Shown in pieces: positions 53,558-61,430 of a stretch of 64,000 nucleotides of DNA. The position numbers were made by a program, and so were the translations under genes. The DNA is from JALRHH01 sp964590315 (GTDB lineage Bacteria; Patescibacteriota; Saccharimonadia; Saccharimonadales; JALRHH01), in assembly GCA_964590315.1 (NCBI GenBank), contig CAZPVS010000004.1:5348-69347 (forward strand), in the 5' to 3' direction. Positions within the stretch are counted from its first letter, which is position 1, and each line of letters begins with the position of its first letter. The notes beneath the pieces were generated by a model. The model was given only the letters and a program-made list of their open reading frames with translations. It was not told the origin of the DNA and searched no databases.

Positions 53558-54685
53558 TTAGAAGAACCGTTTTACATCAACGATAGTTATAAGAACAAAT
53601 AGAACCATGAGAACCGCGAATCCGGTACCATGAATACGATCTTCCATTTTTTCTGTTAGCGGCTTACGAATTCCTCTAAACAACAACGTCACGAAGAGCC
53701 GTCCGCCATCAAGTGCGGGAATAGGCAGAACATTCATTATTGCCAGGGTTAATGATATAACGGCAATAATCATGAGTATGAACTGAATACCCAGGTCAGT
53801 CCCTTGCTGCAGAATTACAAAAATACCAACAGGCCCCGCGACTTGCTCTGTTGCTTTCTTGGTATCCCCAGTGAATAGCCCGGCAAGTGCGGTACCAAGC
53901 CCCTTAAACGTCAGTTCGGTGAACTGTTTGATGAGCCCCCCGGCCACAATGGGCGCTGACCATGTGTAACGGTTCACTTGGTATTCTCCTGGTGCAATAC
54001 CTAAATAGCCTTTAGGATTATCAGTCTGTTTACTGGCATCCACCTCTGCAGTTGTCCTCAACTGAACAGTCGTTTTCTGTAGCTGGTCTGCACGCCGATA
54101 CTGAATGTCGACAATTTGACCGGCATATTGTTTGGTAAGATCCGGAAATGACGCAGCGGTCGTGATGGTTGTCTGCGGGCCATCCTGAGGGCCGATACTG
54201 GCCAAGACATCCCGCTGCTGCAAGCCAGCTTTCGCGGCCGGCGAGTCAGCTTCTATATAACCAACAAAAAGCTGCTGCTGGGCAATTCGCTCATCACTCT
54301 TTATGGTGAATTGATTATCGACTAACTTTGGTATGCCGATGACGGCCAACAAGACCAACATGAGGTATGCCGTGAGTAGATTCATCACGACACCCGCGAC
54401 CATAATTTTAATTTTTGTGCTGAGCGGCGCTGCTCCGAAACTACCTTTTGCCTCACTGGCATCATGCTCTCCCTTGAGCCGCACAAAACCGCCGAGTGGC
54501 AACCAGTTCAGGGTATATTCAGTACCGTTTTTTCGCGCGAGTGTCTTTGCCTTTGGGGGAAACCCAATACCAAACTCCTCAACATCAACCCCACCCCGGC
54601 GAGCCATAATGAAGTGGCCCCATTCGTGAACGACGACGAGTCCCACAAATAGAATAATTCCCAATATAAACAATAGTACTGACAT
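53558..54685 (-). CDS. rseP: Site-2 protease, M50 family (RseP/RasP type)
   Basis: 375 aa. The zinc motif HEWGH is in the first helix (VVVHEWGHFIMARR, residues 19-32), a PDZ domain (GYIEADSPAAKAGLQQRDVLASIG) follows, and the third ligand segment LPIPALDGGRLFVTL is in the C-terminal membrane part. Cuts membrane-embedded substrates such as anti-sigma factors or signal peptides. Follows uppS after 20 nt, as in many bacteria. Confidence 0.93.
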   Translation of the reverse strand: MSVLLFILGIILFVGLVVVHEWGHFIMARRGGVDVEEFGIGFPPKAKTLARKNGTEYTLNWLPLGGFVRLKGEHDASEAKGSFGAAPLSTKIKIMVAGVVMNLLTAYLMLVLLAVIGIPKLVDNQFTIKSDERIAQQQLFVGYIEADSPAAKAGLQQRDVLASIGPQDGPQTTITTAASFPDLTKQYAGQIVDIQYRRADQLQKTTVQLRTTAEVDASKQTDNPKGYLGIAPGEYQVNRYTWSAPIVAGGLIKQFTELTFKGLGTALAGLFTGDTKKATEQVAGPVGIFVILQQGTDLGIQFILMIIAVISLTLAIMNVLPIPALDGGRLFVTLLFRGIRKPLTEKMEDRIHGTGFAVLMVLFVLITIVDVKRFF

Positions 54686-54705
54686 CTTGTTAAGTATAAC
54701 TGGTT

Positions 54706-55407
54706 TTAAGTGCCAAATCTACGCTTACGTGCGGCAAAATCTCTGAGGGCCGCATCAAGCTCATCTGGGGTGAAATCTGGCCACAGCGTATCCGAAAAGT
54801 ACAGTTCTGCATAATCCGAACGGTACAGCATGAATCCACTTGTCCGATGCTCACCCGAGGTGCGAATCAATAAATCGATACCCGGTATCTCCGGATGGTA
54901 CAGCGCGTCTGCAATATGCTGTCGAGTAATGTCGGCTGGCTTGATGCCTGCCGTCAGGAGGGATTTTACCGCATCAACGAGCTCCTCTTGGCCGCCATAG
55001 TTAAAGCATATTGCTAACGTCCCGCGAGTATTGGTTGCGGTTTTTGCTTCGGTCTTCTCAATAGCGTTCTGCACTGTTTTGCTCAGACCCTCACGTCGAC
55101 CAAGTATGACCACTCGTATATTGGCTGCATCAAACGTATCCAGATGTTTTTCGACTGCCTTGATGAGAAGCTTCATAAGATACCCGACTTCTTCCTCGGT
55201 ACGTTGCCAGTTTTCCGTCGAAAATGCAAAGGCACTAACACACCGTATGCCCCGATCAAATGCGGCGAGTGCTGTATTTTTAAACGTTTCGGCCCCTTGC
55301 CGATGTCCCTCGAGTGTAGGTAACCCTTTTTGTTTAGCCCATCGCCTATTTCCATCCAATATCAATCCTAGGTGGCATGGCAGGTCATTATTATCACTAT
55401 TTATCAC
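54706..55407 (-). CDS. uppS: Undecaprenyl diphosphate synthase
   Basis: 233 aa cis-prenyltransferase that makes the lipid carrier for the cell wall. LGLILDGNRRWAKQKGLP holds the catalytic Asp, and the C-terminal IDLLIRTSGEHRTSGFMLYRSDYAELYF is diagnostic. GTG 55407 is the likely start: a TATAAT box ends 7 nt upstream, giving a leaderless GTG message. Confidence 0.95.
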   Translation of the reverse strand: MINSDNNDLPCHLGLILDGNRRWAKQKGLPTLEGHRQGAETFKNTALAAFDRGIRCVSAFAFSTENWQRTEEEVGYLMKLLIKAVEKHLDTFDAANIRVVILGRREGLSKTVQNAIEKTEAKTATNTRGTLAICFNYGGQEELVDAVKSLLTAGIKPADITRQHIADALYHPEIPGIDLLIRTSGEHRTSGFMLYRSDYAELYFSDTLWPDFTPDELDAALRDFAARKRRFGT

Positions 55408-55414
55408 GCAGTGA

Positions 55415-55420
55415 ATTATA
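55415..55420 (-). promoter_or_regulatory. -10 box of uppS, leaderless
   Basis: TATAAT on the minus strand, 7 nt before GTG 55407; -35 poor. Confidence 0.5.
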
Positions 55421-55460
55421 CTTCACATTCATAGAAGAATACATATCTTAGTCCCCGATA

Positions 55461-55489
55461 TTGATAAGATTGCAATTGAAGTTTATAGT
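55461..55489 (+). promoter_or_regulatory. Promoter of the tandem EEP gene
   Basis: TTGATA (55461-55466), 17-nt spacer, TATAGT (55484-55489); ATG 55513 follows after a leader of about 17 nt. Confidence 0.65.
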
Positions 55490-55512
55490 TGTAGTCACGA
55501 AGAACTAATCAC

Positions 55513-57876
55513 ATGGAGTATTTACCAAACTTTTTATCTCGAGCGCATGCTGCCGAAGACGCAGTAGACGGCTCAGATATTGCTCATTACAGGGTCTACT
55601 ATGGTTCTGATGTGGAGGGTAATGTTAATACCGAACGGTTTGATCCAAATATCAAGATCACTTTTGACCGAAGTGACGAGAACAGTACGGCTGAAGCACA
55701 AGCAGAGCTATACGATGTCATCCGCAAAAAAGATACTGTCAGACGTGCTTCTTGGCTGGGCGCTAGTCTCGGTGGGGCCGCTCTCATTTCCGGAGCAATA
55801 TTAGGCGTGAATGCAGATCAACCGTCCCGTAGCGATACTACGCCTGTCGCAAGTGGAGAGCGCGGCACAAAGAGTCCCCAGCACGCTCAAAAACAAATCA
55901 CACTTAACCAGCAGGCATCCCCTTCATCCTCATTAACCCCATCACCTGAGCCTTCGCCTAGTCAAGGGCCACCCCGTATCAAAATAGTAGAAAAAGAAGT
56001 GCCCGTTCCCGTTGAAGGTCCGACAGTGTACATCACCGAGTCAGTCACGAAGGAGCCACAACCCCATGACAGCGGATGCTACGTCATAAATAACGGTGAG
56101 ACAATTGCGACATGTCCCGATGGTTTTCAAAGTGCCGTCAAACACATAAAGCCGCAAGAACTTGAAACGCTTATGCACGATATGTTTTCGGATATTATTG
56201 ACTTGTTTAATGGCACAGGCCAAGATACCACTGTCACCTATGCAATTAATACAAAGGTGGCCGCGATCGGTAATCAGGCAGCGCAGCCAGTTGATGGCAT
56301 CGACGAAGTTTCTGCACAAGAGCGCCTCCAGATAACTGCCCGCTTCATTCAGGCAGAAAAAATTGGATTTGCGACGGTGGCAGGCCTTACGACCACTACG
56401 CAAGAAAAATCTATTCTTATGAACGCACTGAATGCTGACGATACTACCTACGGTATATTCCCTGGCTCCGGCGCAGATTCAGCGCGCGACATTATATATG
56501 ACACTGATAAATTCGCATATATTGATGGTCAGACCGCTCCATTGACAGGGACCAATGGCAAGCTGTTTGACTCTCCTGTACTGCGATTGAAGGATGTTGC
56601 AAGCGATCAGGAGTTTTTCGTCGTCGGCTTCTGGGCTGCTGAAGCATCCGATAAGCACCCACATCCACATGATCATCAAACTACCGCCGCTGCCGAGATG
56701 AATGAACTTGTAGCGCAACTGATTAACCAGCACCGTATACCGGTCTATCTGGTAGGTGATGCGGGGAATAGCCCGACGGCAATCGCCTGTTCCGCGGCAG
56801 AAACACAATACCTTGAGAGCTCGTTCTCTGCTCTGTCCGTGGACGATAAATGCGTAGTACCGTCAACTGAAACGAACAATATGGTACTCGCAACGAAAGG
56901 CTCGCTGCTGAAAGAAATTCCCCTCAAGGACAGTGCAACATTTGGAGTAACCAGTGATGAGTTGCCCAAAATTGTTCGCCTCCGCCTCCCTGCGAACACA
57001 CCCCTTCCAGACGTACCCCCGTCCTTCTCCACTGAACCTGAGACAGCGCCGATCAGTGGTAAGCCATTTGAGATTGTTATTGCCCAATCTAACGAGTACG
57101 TCAGACTATCCCCCGAGAAATTTAAGCATGACTTAAAGATCATACTCTCGCACGAACCACACATTATCACGTTCAATGAAATGATAAAAAGAAGTGCTAG
57201 TCTTATCACTCCCAAAGGGTATGATATGTGGCGAGGGAATGACAACGATTACATGAAAGGCACGCCTGTACTCTGGCGAGAGGACACGTGGCAGCCGGCC
57301 CGAGAGTATAAGGAGAACCGTGGCACCATAATGACTTCTATTGCCCCCCACATGAAATGGGCTACAACGGCTGCCAATTGGGTTACGCTTGAGCATGCGG
57401 ACGGACATGTTGTATCTGTTATATCCGCGCACCTTCCCCCATTCCCCCATGTCAGTAGGGACAGGCGCGAACTGTATCGAGAGGCGATACAGAAGCTGAA
57501 CGAGCTGGTTGGCCGTCTGTCTGAACGAGGTGAAGTTGTCCTTGCTGGGGATATGAACACACATTTCCAAATCGATACCAATCGTAGAAAAAAGGGTGAC
57601 CAAGGTAAGCTACACCCATTGCTCAAAAGTATTCGAAAATCAGGCCTCATATCCACATATGAACCGACCACCAATGGTGGGGAATCTAATGAACCAATTC
57701 ATGGCTGGGGCACCGGCAATAAGGGTAAAAATGGTACTATCGATTATGTTTTCACGCTGAAAAATGGGGCACTTGAACTCAAGAAACAACTTATTGAAGA
57801 GCGGACCCTCTCTGATCACGATGCAGTCGTTGCTACATACACATATAGGCCAACACAAAATGTTTCAGGTCAATAA
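55513..57876 (+). CDS. Membrane-anchored protein with two EEP (endonuclease/exonuclease/phosphatase) domains
   Basis: 787 aa: cytoplasmic N-terminus (1-79), one membrane helix (80-99), a Ser/Pro-rich linker (about 110-170), then two EEP-type domains. The second (about 517-778) has a full catalytic set: Glu in TFNEMIK (E556), His in ISAHLPP (H640), GDMN (679-682), DYVF (D744) and SDHDAV (767-772). The first (about 235-492) is worn: it keeps VGDAGNS (414-420), but SDH has become SDE (481-483), removing the general base. Likely an outward-facing nuclease or phosphoesterase whose first domain is structural or binds a substrate. It is an orphan on the plus strand between uppS and frr. Confidence 0.83.
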   Translation: MEYLPNFLSRAHAAEDAVDGSDIAHYRVYYGSDVEGNVNTERFDPNIKITFDRSDENSTAEAQAELYDVIRKKDTVRRASWLGASLGGAALISGAILGVNADQPSRSDTTPVASGERGTKSPQHAQKQITLNQQASPSSSLTPSPEPSPSQGPPRIKIVEKEVPVPVEGPTVYITESVTKEPQPHDSGCYVINNGETIATCPDGFQSAVKHIKPQELETLMHDMFSDIIDLFNGTGQDTTVTYAINTKVAAIGNQAAQPVDGIDEVSAQERLQITARFIQAEKIGFATVAGLTTTTQEKSILMNALNADDTTYGIFPGSGADSARDIIYDTDKFAYIDGQTAPLTGTNGKLFDSPVLRLKDVASDQEFFVVGFWAAEASDKHPHPHDHQTTAAAEMNELVAQLINQHRIPVYLVGDAGNSPTAIACSAAETQYLESSFSALSVDDKCVVPSTETNNMVLATKGSLLKEIPLKDSATFGVTSDELPKIVRLRLPANTPLPDVPPSFSTEPETAPISGKPFEIVIAQSNEYVRLSPEKFKHDLKIILSHEPHIITFNEMIKRSASLITPKGYDMWRGNDNDYMKGTPVLWREDTWQPAREYKENRGTIMTSIAPHMKWATTAANWVTLEHADGHVVSVISAHLPPFPHVSRDRRELYREAIQKLNELVGRLSERGEVVLAGDMNTHFQIDTNRRKKGDQGKLHPLLKSIRKSGLISTYEPTTNGGESNEPIHGWGTGNKGKNGTIDYVFTLKNGALELKKQLIEERTLSDHDAVVATYTYRPTQNVSGQ

Positions 57877-57930
57877 CTAAATACAACATGCCATGGAGCG
57901 GGCAGGTAAATCCCGTCTCAGGATCGGACT

Positions 57931-58494
57931 TTAGACAGTTAGGATTTCTTGTTCTTTGGCCTTGGCTGCCGCTTCCGCCTGGGCCTTGTACTGACTCATG
58001 TTGTCGTCAGTCTGTTTTTGCAACCGTTTTGCCTCATCTTCGCCGATTTCTTTATTCTTCTTACCAGAATCAATGGCATCCATCGCCTCACGACGAATAG
58101 AACGAAGTGAAACCATACAGTCTTCAAGCTTACTATGTACAACTTTTACGTACTCGCGACGGCGTTCTTCATTCAAGGGAGGAATTGGTACCCGGACAAC
58201 ACGACCGTCATCAGAAGGGTTGAGTCCCAGGGAAGGATTCTCGCGAATTGACGATGCAATTGCCTGAATATTACTGGGATCGAATGGCGTGATCTGTAAC
58301 AACTGGCCCTCTGGGGCAGTCACGTTCCCAACCTGAATCAGTGGCATGTCGGTGCCATAGGCCTTCACCACGACACTATCGAGCATACTGGGATGTGCTC
58401 GACCGGTTCTAACCTTTTTGAGATCTTGCTCAAAGTGGCCAATCGCAGCCTGGAATTTAGTATCAGCATCATTGACAGCCTGTGTGGGATTCAT
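57931..58494 (-). CDS. frr: Ribosome recycling factor
   Basis: 187 aa. Typical RRF segments: KVRTGRAHPSMLDSVVVKAYG, NPSLGLNPSDDGRVVRVPIPPLNEERRREYVK and the C-terminal helix ending with DDNMSQYKAQAE. Splits post-termination ribosomes with EF-G. A TGG-TATAAT element and a GAGGAG site precede ATG 58494. Here frr is separated from tsf-rpsB by one unknown gene, and pyrH is absent. Confidence 0.96.
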   Translation of the reverse strand: MNPTQAVNDADTKFQAAIGHFEQDLKKVRTGRAHPSMLDSVVVKAYGTDMPLIQVGNVTAPEGQLLQITPFDPSNIQAIASSIRENPSLGLNPSDDGRVVRVPIPPLNEERRREYVKVVHSKLEDCMVSLRSIRREAMDAIDSGKKNKEIGEDEAKRLQKQTDDNMSQYKAQAEAAAKAKEQEILTV

Positions 58495-58516
58495 ATAACT
58501 CCTCTTTTATAGTTGT

Positions 58517-58522
58517 ATTATA
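58517..58522 (-). promoter_or_regulatory. Extended -10 of frr
   Basis: TATAAT preceded by TGG on the minus strand; a leader of about 16 nt with GAGGAG follows. Confidence 0.5.
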
Positions 58523-58527
58523 CCAAT

Positions 58528-59094
58528 TTACGTTTCACAGTCTGCAATATATTTCTCGTATGCACGAAATTCATCAGCCGACAGTGCGCGGGCGTCTAGC
58601 CTAAGCCTGGTAATGTCCGCACGCTGAATGGGAACTTTTTCAATGATTGCTGCAACTGTGATTTCTTTTTCGTCATGCGTCTCACTCTGTAAAGCCTGAA
58701 ATCGACCATATTGCTCAACTCCCTGCCCACCAGTAACATAAGAGGCGAACAAAATTCCCGGACGATGCGCGATATAGTCATTGATACGTGCGATATCCTC
58801 ATGCATCGTAGTCACTCGTTCCTGGAATAAAGCGTGTCGCACTCCGCGCAGTGGTGTTATCCAGTGCCTATTATCACCGTTTTCTAAATCAGCCACTTTA
58901 TCAAGACCAGCAATCTCTTCTGCCTGATCAGTCCAGTACGTGCCCGTGAGTAACGACTCCAGCAATACCAATTCGTCGGCACCATTGGGCAAACTCTGGT
59001 TCAGTGCCTCAACTGTGTCGCGAAAAGACATCTGATGTTCATACTTCTCGTCTAGGTACTCGGTAGCGCGTACCTCGGAACCCGGCTCTATCAT
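58528..59094 (-). CDS. Hypothetical protein between tsf and frr
   Basis: Not recognised; 188 aa, acidic, soluble. Mostly helical N-terminal half (FRDTVEALNQSLPNGADELVLLESLLTG), and a middle VRHALFQERVTTMHEDIARINDYIA. It has its own -10 box (TATAAT) 7 nt before the ATG, so it is probably transcribed apart from tsf. Confidence 0.6.
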   Translation of the reverse strand: MIEPGSEVRATEYLDEKYEHQMSFRDTVEALNQSLPNGADELVLLESLLTGTYWTDQAEEIAGLDKVADLENGDNRHWITPLRGVRHALFQERVTTMHEDIARINDYIAHRPGILFASYVTGGQGVEQYGRFQALQSETHDEKEITVAAIIEKVPIQRADITRLRLDARALSADEFRAYEKYIADCET

Positions 59095-59101
59095 TTATAT
59101 T

Positions 59102-59107
59102 ATTATA
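59102..59107 (-). promoter_or_regulatory. -10 box of the 188-aa protein gene, leaderless
   Basis: TATAAT on the minus strand, 7 nt before ATG 59094; -35 poor. Confidence 0.5.
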
Positions 59108-59265
59108 CAACTATTTTTATATATCCGCTAGTGTTCATTAACGATTCTTTAGTAGTGTCTTTTACCCCGAGGTACTAATACCCCGCCCGTCAGCCACCGT
59201 ATCCTGACCAAAAACGGTTCGGATCATCACCCGGTCTTAACTACAATCGAACTCAGAAGGAAATA

Positions 59266-59293
59266 AAAACCCCGCTGTTTCCAGTGGGGTTTT
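59266..59293 (-). terminator. Terminator after tsf
   Basis: AAAACCCC/GGGGTTTT with inner CTG/CAG and one mismatch around a 4-nt loop; followed on the minus strand by TTATTT. The rest of the gap 59108-59265 shows no recognisable gene or RNA. Confidence 0.8.
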
Positions 59294-59319
59294 AGGACTC
59301 AGGTGAATGCTTGTTATTT

Positions 59320-59919
59320 TTACGCAATCTCGCCAAGAGCAATACGACTGAAACGACGAACAAGGATATTCTCGCCAAGACGCGCATTGTGATCTTTTAC
59401 GTAATCGCCCACTGTTTGATCAGGATTCTTGATGAACGGCTGATCCAATAGGCAGCGTTCTGCAAAATGTTTCTTGAGCATGCCGTCGACAATGTTAGCA
59501 AGCATATTCTCAGGCTTACCGTCTGCTTTTGCTTTTTCTGTAAACTCTGCCTGCTTTGCTTCACGTACGTCAGCTGGAACATCCTCAATACTGACGTATT
59601 CAGGATTGCTGGCTGCAATATGCATTGCCACGTCCTTCACAAAATCAGTAAATATTTCATTGCGAGCAACAAAATCTGTCTCACAGTTAATCTCTACTAA
59701 TACGCCGATACGGCCATCGTGGTTATAGGTGCCGATAACGCCGGCACGTGCTTCACGTTCTCCGCGCTTCTCTGCCTTGGTCAATCCTTTTTTACGCATT
59801 GCCTCCAACGCTTGGTCAAAGTCACCGCCACTCTCCACCAACGCAGCTTTTGCATCCGTGATACCGACACCTGTTAGCTCGCGTAGCCGCTTGATTTCTT
59901 CAATTGAAATATTTGCCAT
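59320..59919 (-). CDS. tsf: Elongation factor Ts (short form)
   Basis: 199 aa, close to the short Thermus-type EF-Ts rather than the 283-aa E. coli form. N-terminal UBA domain (IKRLRELTGVGITDAKAALVESGGDFDQAL), the TDFVARNEIFTDFVKDVAMHIA core, and the final GENILVRRFSRIALGE. Recycles EF-Tu-GDP. AAGGAG precedes the ATG; it is the second gene of the rpsB-tsf operon. Confidence 0.96.
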   Translation of the reverse strand: MANISIEEIKRLRELTGVGITDAKAALVESGGDFDQALEAMRKKGLTKAEKRGEREARAGVIGTYNHDGRIGVLVEINCETDFVARNEIFTDFVKDVAMHIAASNPEYVSIEDVPADVREAKQAEFTEKAKADGKPENMLANIVDGMLKKHFAERCLLDQPFIKNPDQTVGDYVKDHNARLGENILVRRFSRIALGEIA

Positions 59920-59993
59920 TGTTCTTCTCCTTCGTCGAAGTTAGTCATACGCCCTATACTTTTTAGGTCTTTAAGGCTTGTCTCTTGGTCTTT

Positions 59994-60725
59994 TTACTTT
60001 TCGTCTTTGTCAGCGGCTGGCTGCTTCTTGGCGTGCTTAGCGGCACCGGCAGTCATGGCTTGTTGTATGTAATCAGCAACGAGCTGTAGGGCTTTGATTG
60101 CGTCATCATTACATGGAATAGGGTATGCCACCTGGCTCGGATCAGCATTGGTATCAACGAGTGCCACAACAGGAACACCCAACTTGTTCGCTTCACGAAC
60201 GGCATTAACATCATGAGTCACATCGAACACAAATACTGCGCCTGGTTTTGCTGCAATATTTTTGATACCACCGTATATGTGGTTCATTTCATCAATTTCT
60301 TCCTGGAAACGCTGCACCTCAAGCTTATTGTGCTTATTTGCGAGTGCGCCTGACTCCATCTTGGATTCAAGATCTTTCAAGTGTTTGATACGACCACCAA
60401 TAGTATTACGATTGGTAAGCATACCGCCCAGCCAACGCTCGACCACAAAAGGACTGTGTGTCTCTTCGGCTAATTTCTTGGCAATATCATGGGCTTGACG
60501 CTTGGTTCCCACAATAAGGATCTGCTTGCCTTCTGCGGCAGTGTTCTCGAGAAAATGCAATGCACTTTCTAAGTTACTAACTGTTTTGGTCAGGTCAATA
60601 ATGTGGCTGCCATTCCGCTTTGAGTGAATGTATTGCGCCATTTTTGGGTGCCAGCGACTGGTTTTGTGACCGAAGTGCGCCCCTGCTTCTAAGAGTTTTT
60701 TAATGTCTACAGTAACCGTAGCCAT
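59994..60725 (-). CDS. rpsB: 30S ribosomal protein S2
   Basis: About 243 aa from ATG 60725 (MATVTVDIKKLLEAG); the longer frame would extend into the structured leader. LLEAGAHFGHKTSRWHPKM, ILIVGTKRQAHDIAKKLA and VVALVDTNADPSQVAYPIPCNDDA are standard S2 motifs. The C-terminus is Lys/Ala-rich. AAGGAAGGA lies 10 nt upstream. Transcribed with tsf from a TTGTCA-N17-TATTAT promoter. Confidence 0.95.
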   Translation of the reverse strand: MATVTVDIKKLLEAGAHFGHKTSRWHPKMAQYIHSKRNGSHIIDLTKTVSNLESALHFLENTAAEGKQILIVGTKRQAHDIAKKLAEETHSPFVVERWLGGMLTNRNTIGGRIKHLKDLESKMESGALANKHNKLEVQRFQEEIDEMNHIYGGIKNIAAKPGAVFVFDVTHDVNAVREANKLGVPVVALVDTNADPSQVAYPIPCNDDAIKALQLVADYIQQAMTAGAAKHAKKQPAADKDEK

Positions 60726-60835
60726 AGGTAGTATGTCCTTCCTTGATTCTTGATCTTCAGCTGGGTGCCCATAGAGTCCGCTCAAGGTGCTCTACAGGAG
60801 AACCGTTCCCCAACCTGTTTAATTAATTACTCAGA
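60726..60835 (-). promoter_or_regulatory. Structured 5' leader of rpsB, candidate S2 autoregulatory element
   Basis: About 105 nt between promoter and ATG. Two adjoining stem-loops are visible: one over 60794-60818 (GGGGAA pairs with TTCTCC, closed by ACA/TGT with a bulge) and one over 60772-60794 (TAGAG with CTCTA). S2 is known to repress its own operon through the leader in other bacteria; the same role here is inference. Confidence 0.4.
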
Positions 60836-60836
60836 T

Positions 60837-60865
60837 ATAATAACAGATACCGTATAGATTGACAA
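60837..60865 (-). promoter_or_regulatory. Promoter of rpsB-tsf
   Basis: TTGTCA (60860-60865), 17-nt spacer ending in TGT, then TATTAT (60837-60842) on the minus strand. Its -35 overlaps that of rpmE2. Confidence 0.7.
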
Positions 60866-60887
60866 TATTAAGGATTTTAGGTAGAAT
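60859..60887 (+). promoter_or_regulatory. Promoter of the L31 gene
   Basis: TTGACA (60859-60864), 17-nt spacer, TAGAAT (60882-60887). Transcript start expected near 60894, leader about 73 nt. Confidence 0.7.
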
Positions 60888-60893
60888 ACCCGG

Positions 60894-60966
60894 GTTATTA
60901 CATCGACTGCAGGGAGGCTCGCTGCTAACCGATACATCAATTAATGAGCCGGAGTAGCATTTCATC
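60894..60966 (+). promoter_or_regulatory. 5' leader of the L31 gene with alternative stems
   Basis: GGCTC (60916-60920) can pair with GAGCC (60946-60950); the adjoining GCTGCT (60921-60926) can pair with AGTAGC (60953-60958), which covers the GGAG ribosome-binding site. The two pairings interlock and are probably exclusive, as in a switch. L31 leaders are known in several phyla; membership is inferred. Confidence 0.4.
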
Positions 60967-61320
60967 ATGAAAAAAGAATTACACCCCAAGAACTACCGCC
61001 CCGTAGTTTTTCAAGACCTCAATGACAACACTACGTTCCTCACCCGTTCCGTTGTCGCCACTGACGACACTATCACCCTTGACGGTGTCGAATATCCCCT
61101 CGTGAAGGTACACATTTCGAGCGCCACGCACCCCTTCTTTACTGGACAAGAGAAGTTGGTAGACATTGAAGGGCGTGTTGATAAATTCAAGGCTCGTCAA
61201 GATGCTGCAGCCGCTCGTGCTGATGCAATGAAAAAAGCAGCTACTAAGACACGAACAAAGACGCCAAAGGCTGACGAGACTCAGAAACTTGGCAGCGCCA
61301 AGAAAACCACAACAAAATAA
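60967..61320 (+). CDS. rpmE2: 50S ribosomal protein L31, type B, with C-terminal extension
   Basis: 117 aa. KELHPKNYRPVVFQDL, FLTRSVV and HISSATHPFFTGQEKLVDIEGRVDKF match L31 of the zinc-free type (no CxxC). The core ends near residue 78; a further 39 residues are rich in Lys, Ala and Thr (MKKAATKTRTKTPKADE), an extension often seen on ribosomal proteins of this group. Confidence 0.93.
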   Translation: MKKELHPKNYRPVVFQDLNDNTTFLTRSVVATDDTITLDGVEYPLVKVHISSATHPFFTGQEKLVDIEGRVDKFKARQDAAAARADAMKKAATKTRTKTPKADETQKLGSAKKTTTK

Positions 61321-61330
61321 CCGTACCTAT

Positions 61331-61387
61331 AAAGGTTCTCAGGTGTAAGCCTCTTGTATGCAGGAGTCATTAACCGAGAGCCTTTTT
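61331..61387 (+). terminator. Terminator after the L31 gene
   Basis: AAAGGTTCTC (61331-61340) pairs with GAGAGCCTTT (61376-61385), one U-G pair, followed by T residues. The loop is long (35 nt), which is unusual for a plain terminator. Confidence 0.6.
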
Positions 61388-61430
61388 ATTATCGCTAGCG
61401 CCCAAGCGCCAAGACCTGTACCCTATATAT

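Noticed and set aside
59108..59265. Possible tRNA or small RNA in the gap before tsf (GGTTCGGATC, GAGTTCGATT)
   Set aside because: The T-arm-like strings are not flanked by complementary stems and no acceptor stem can be formed on either strand.
60894..60966. Classical H-type pseudoknot in the L31 leader
   Set aside because: The connecting loops would be 0 and 2 nt, too short to span the stems; alternative hairpins are more realistic.
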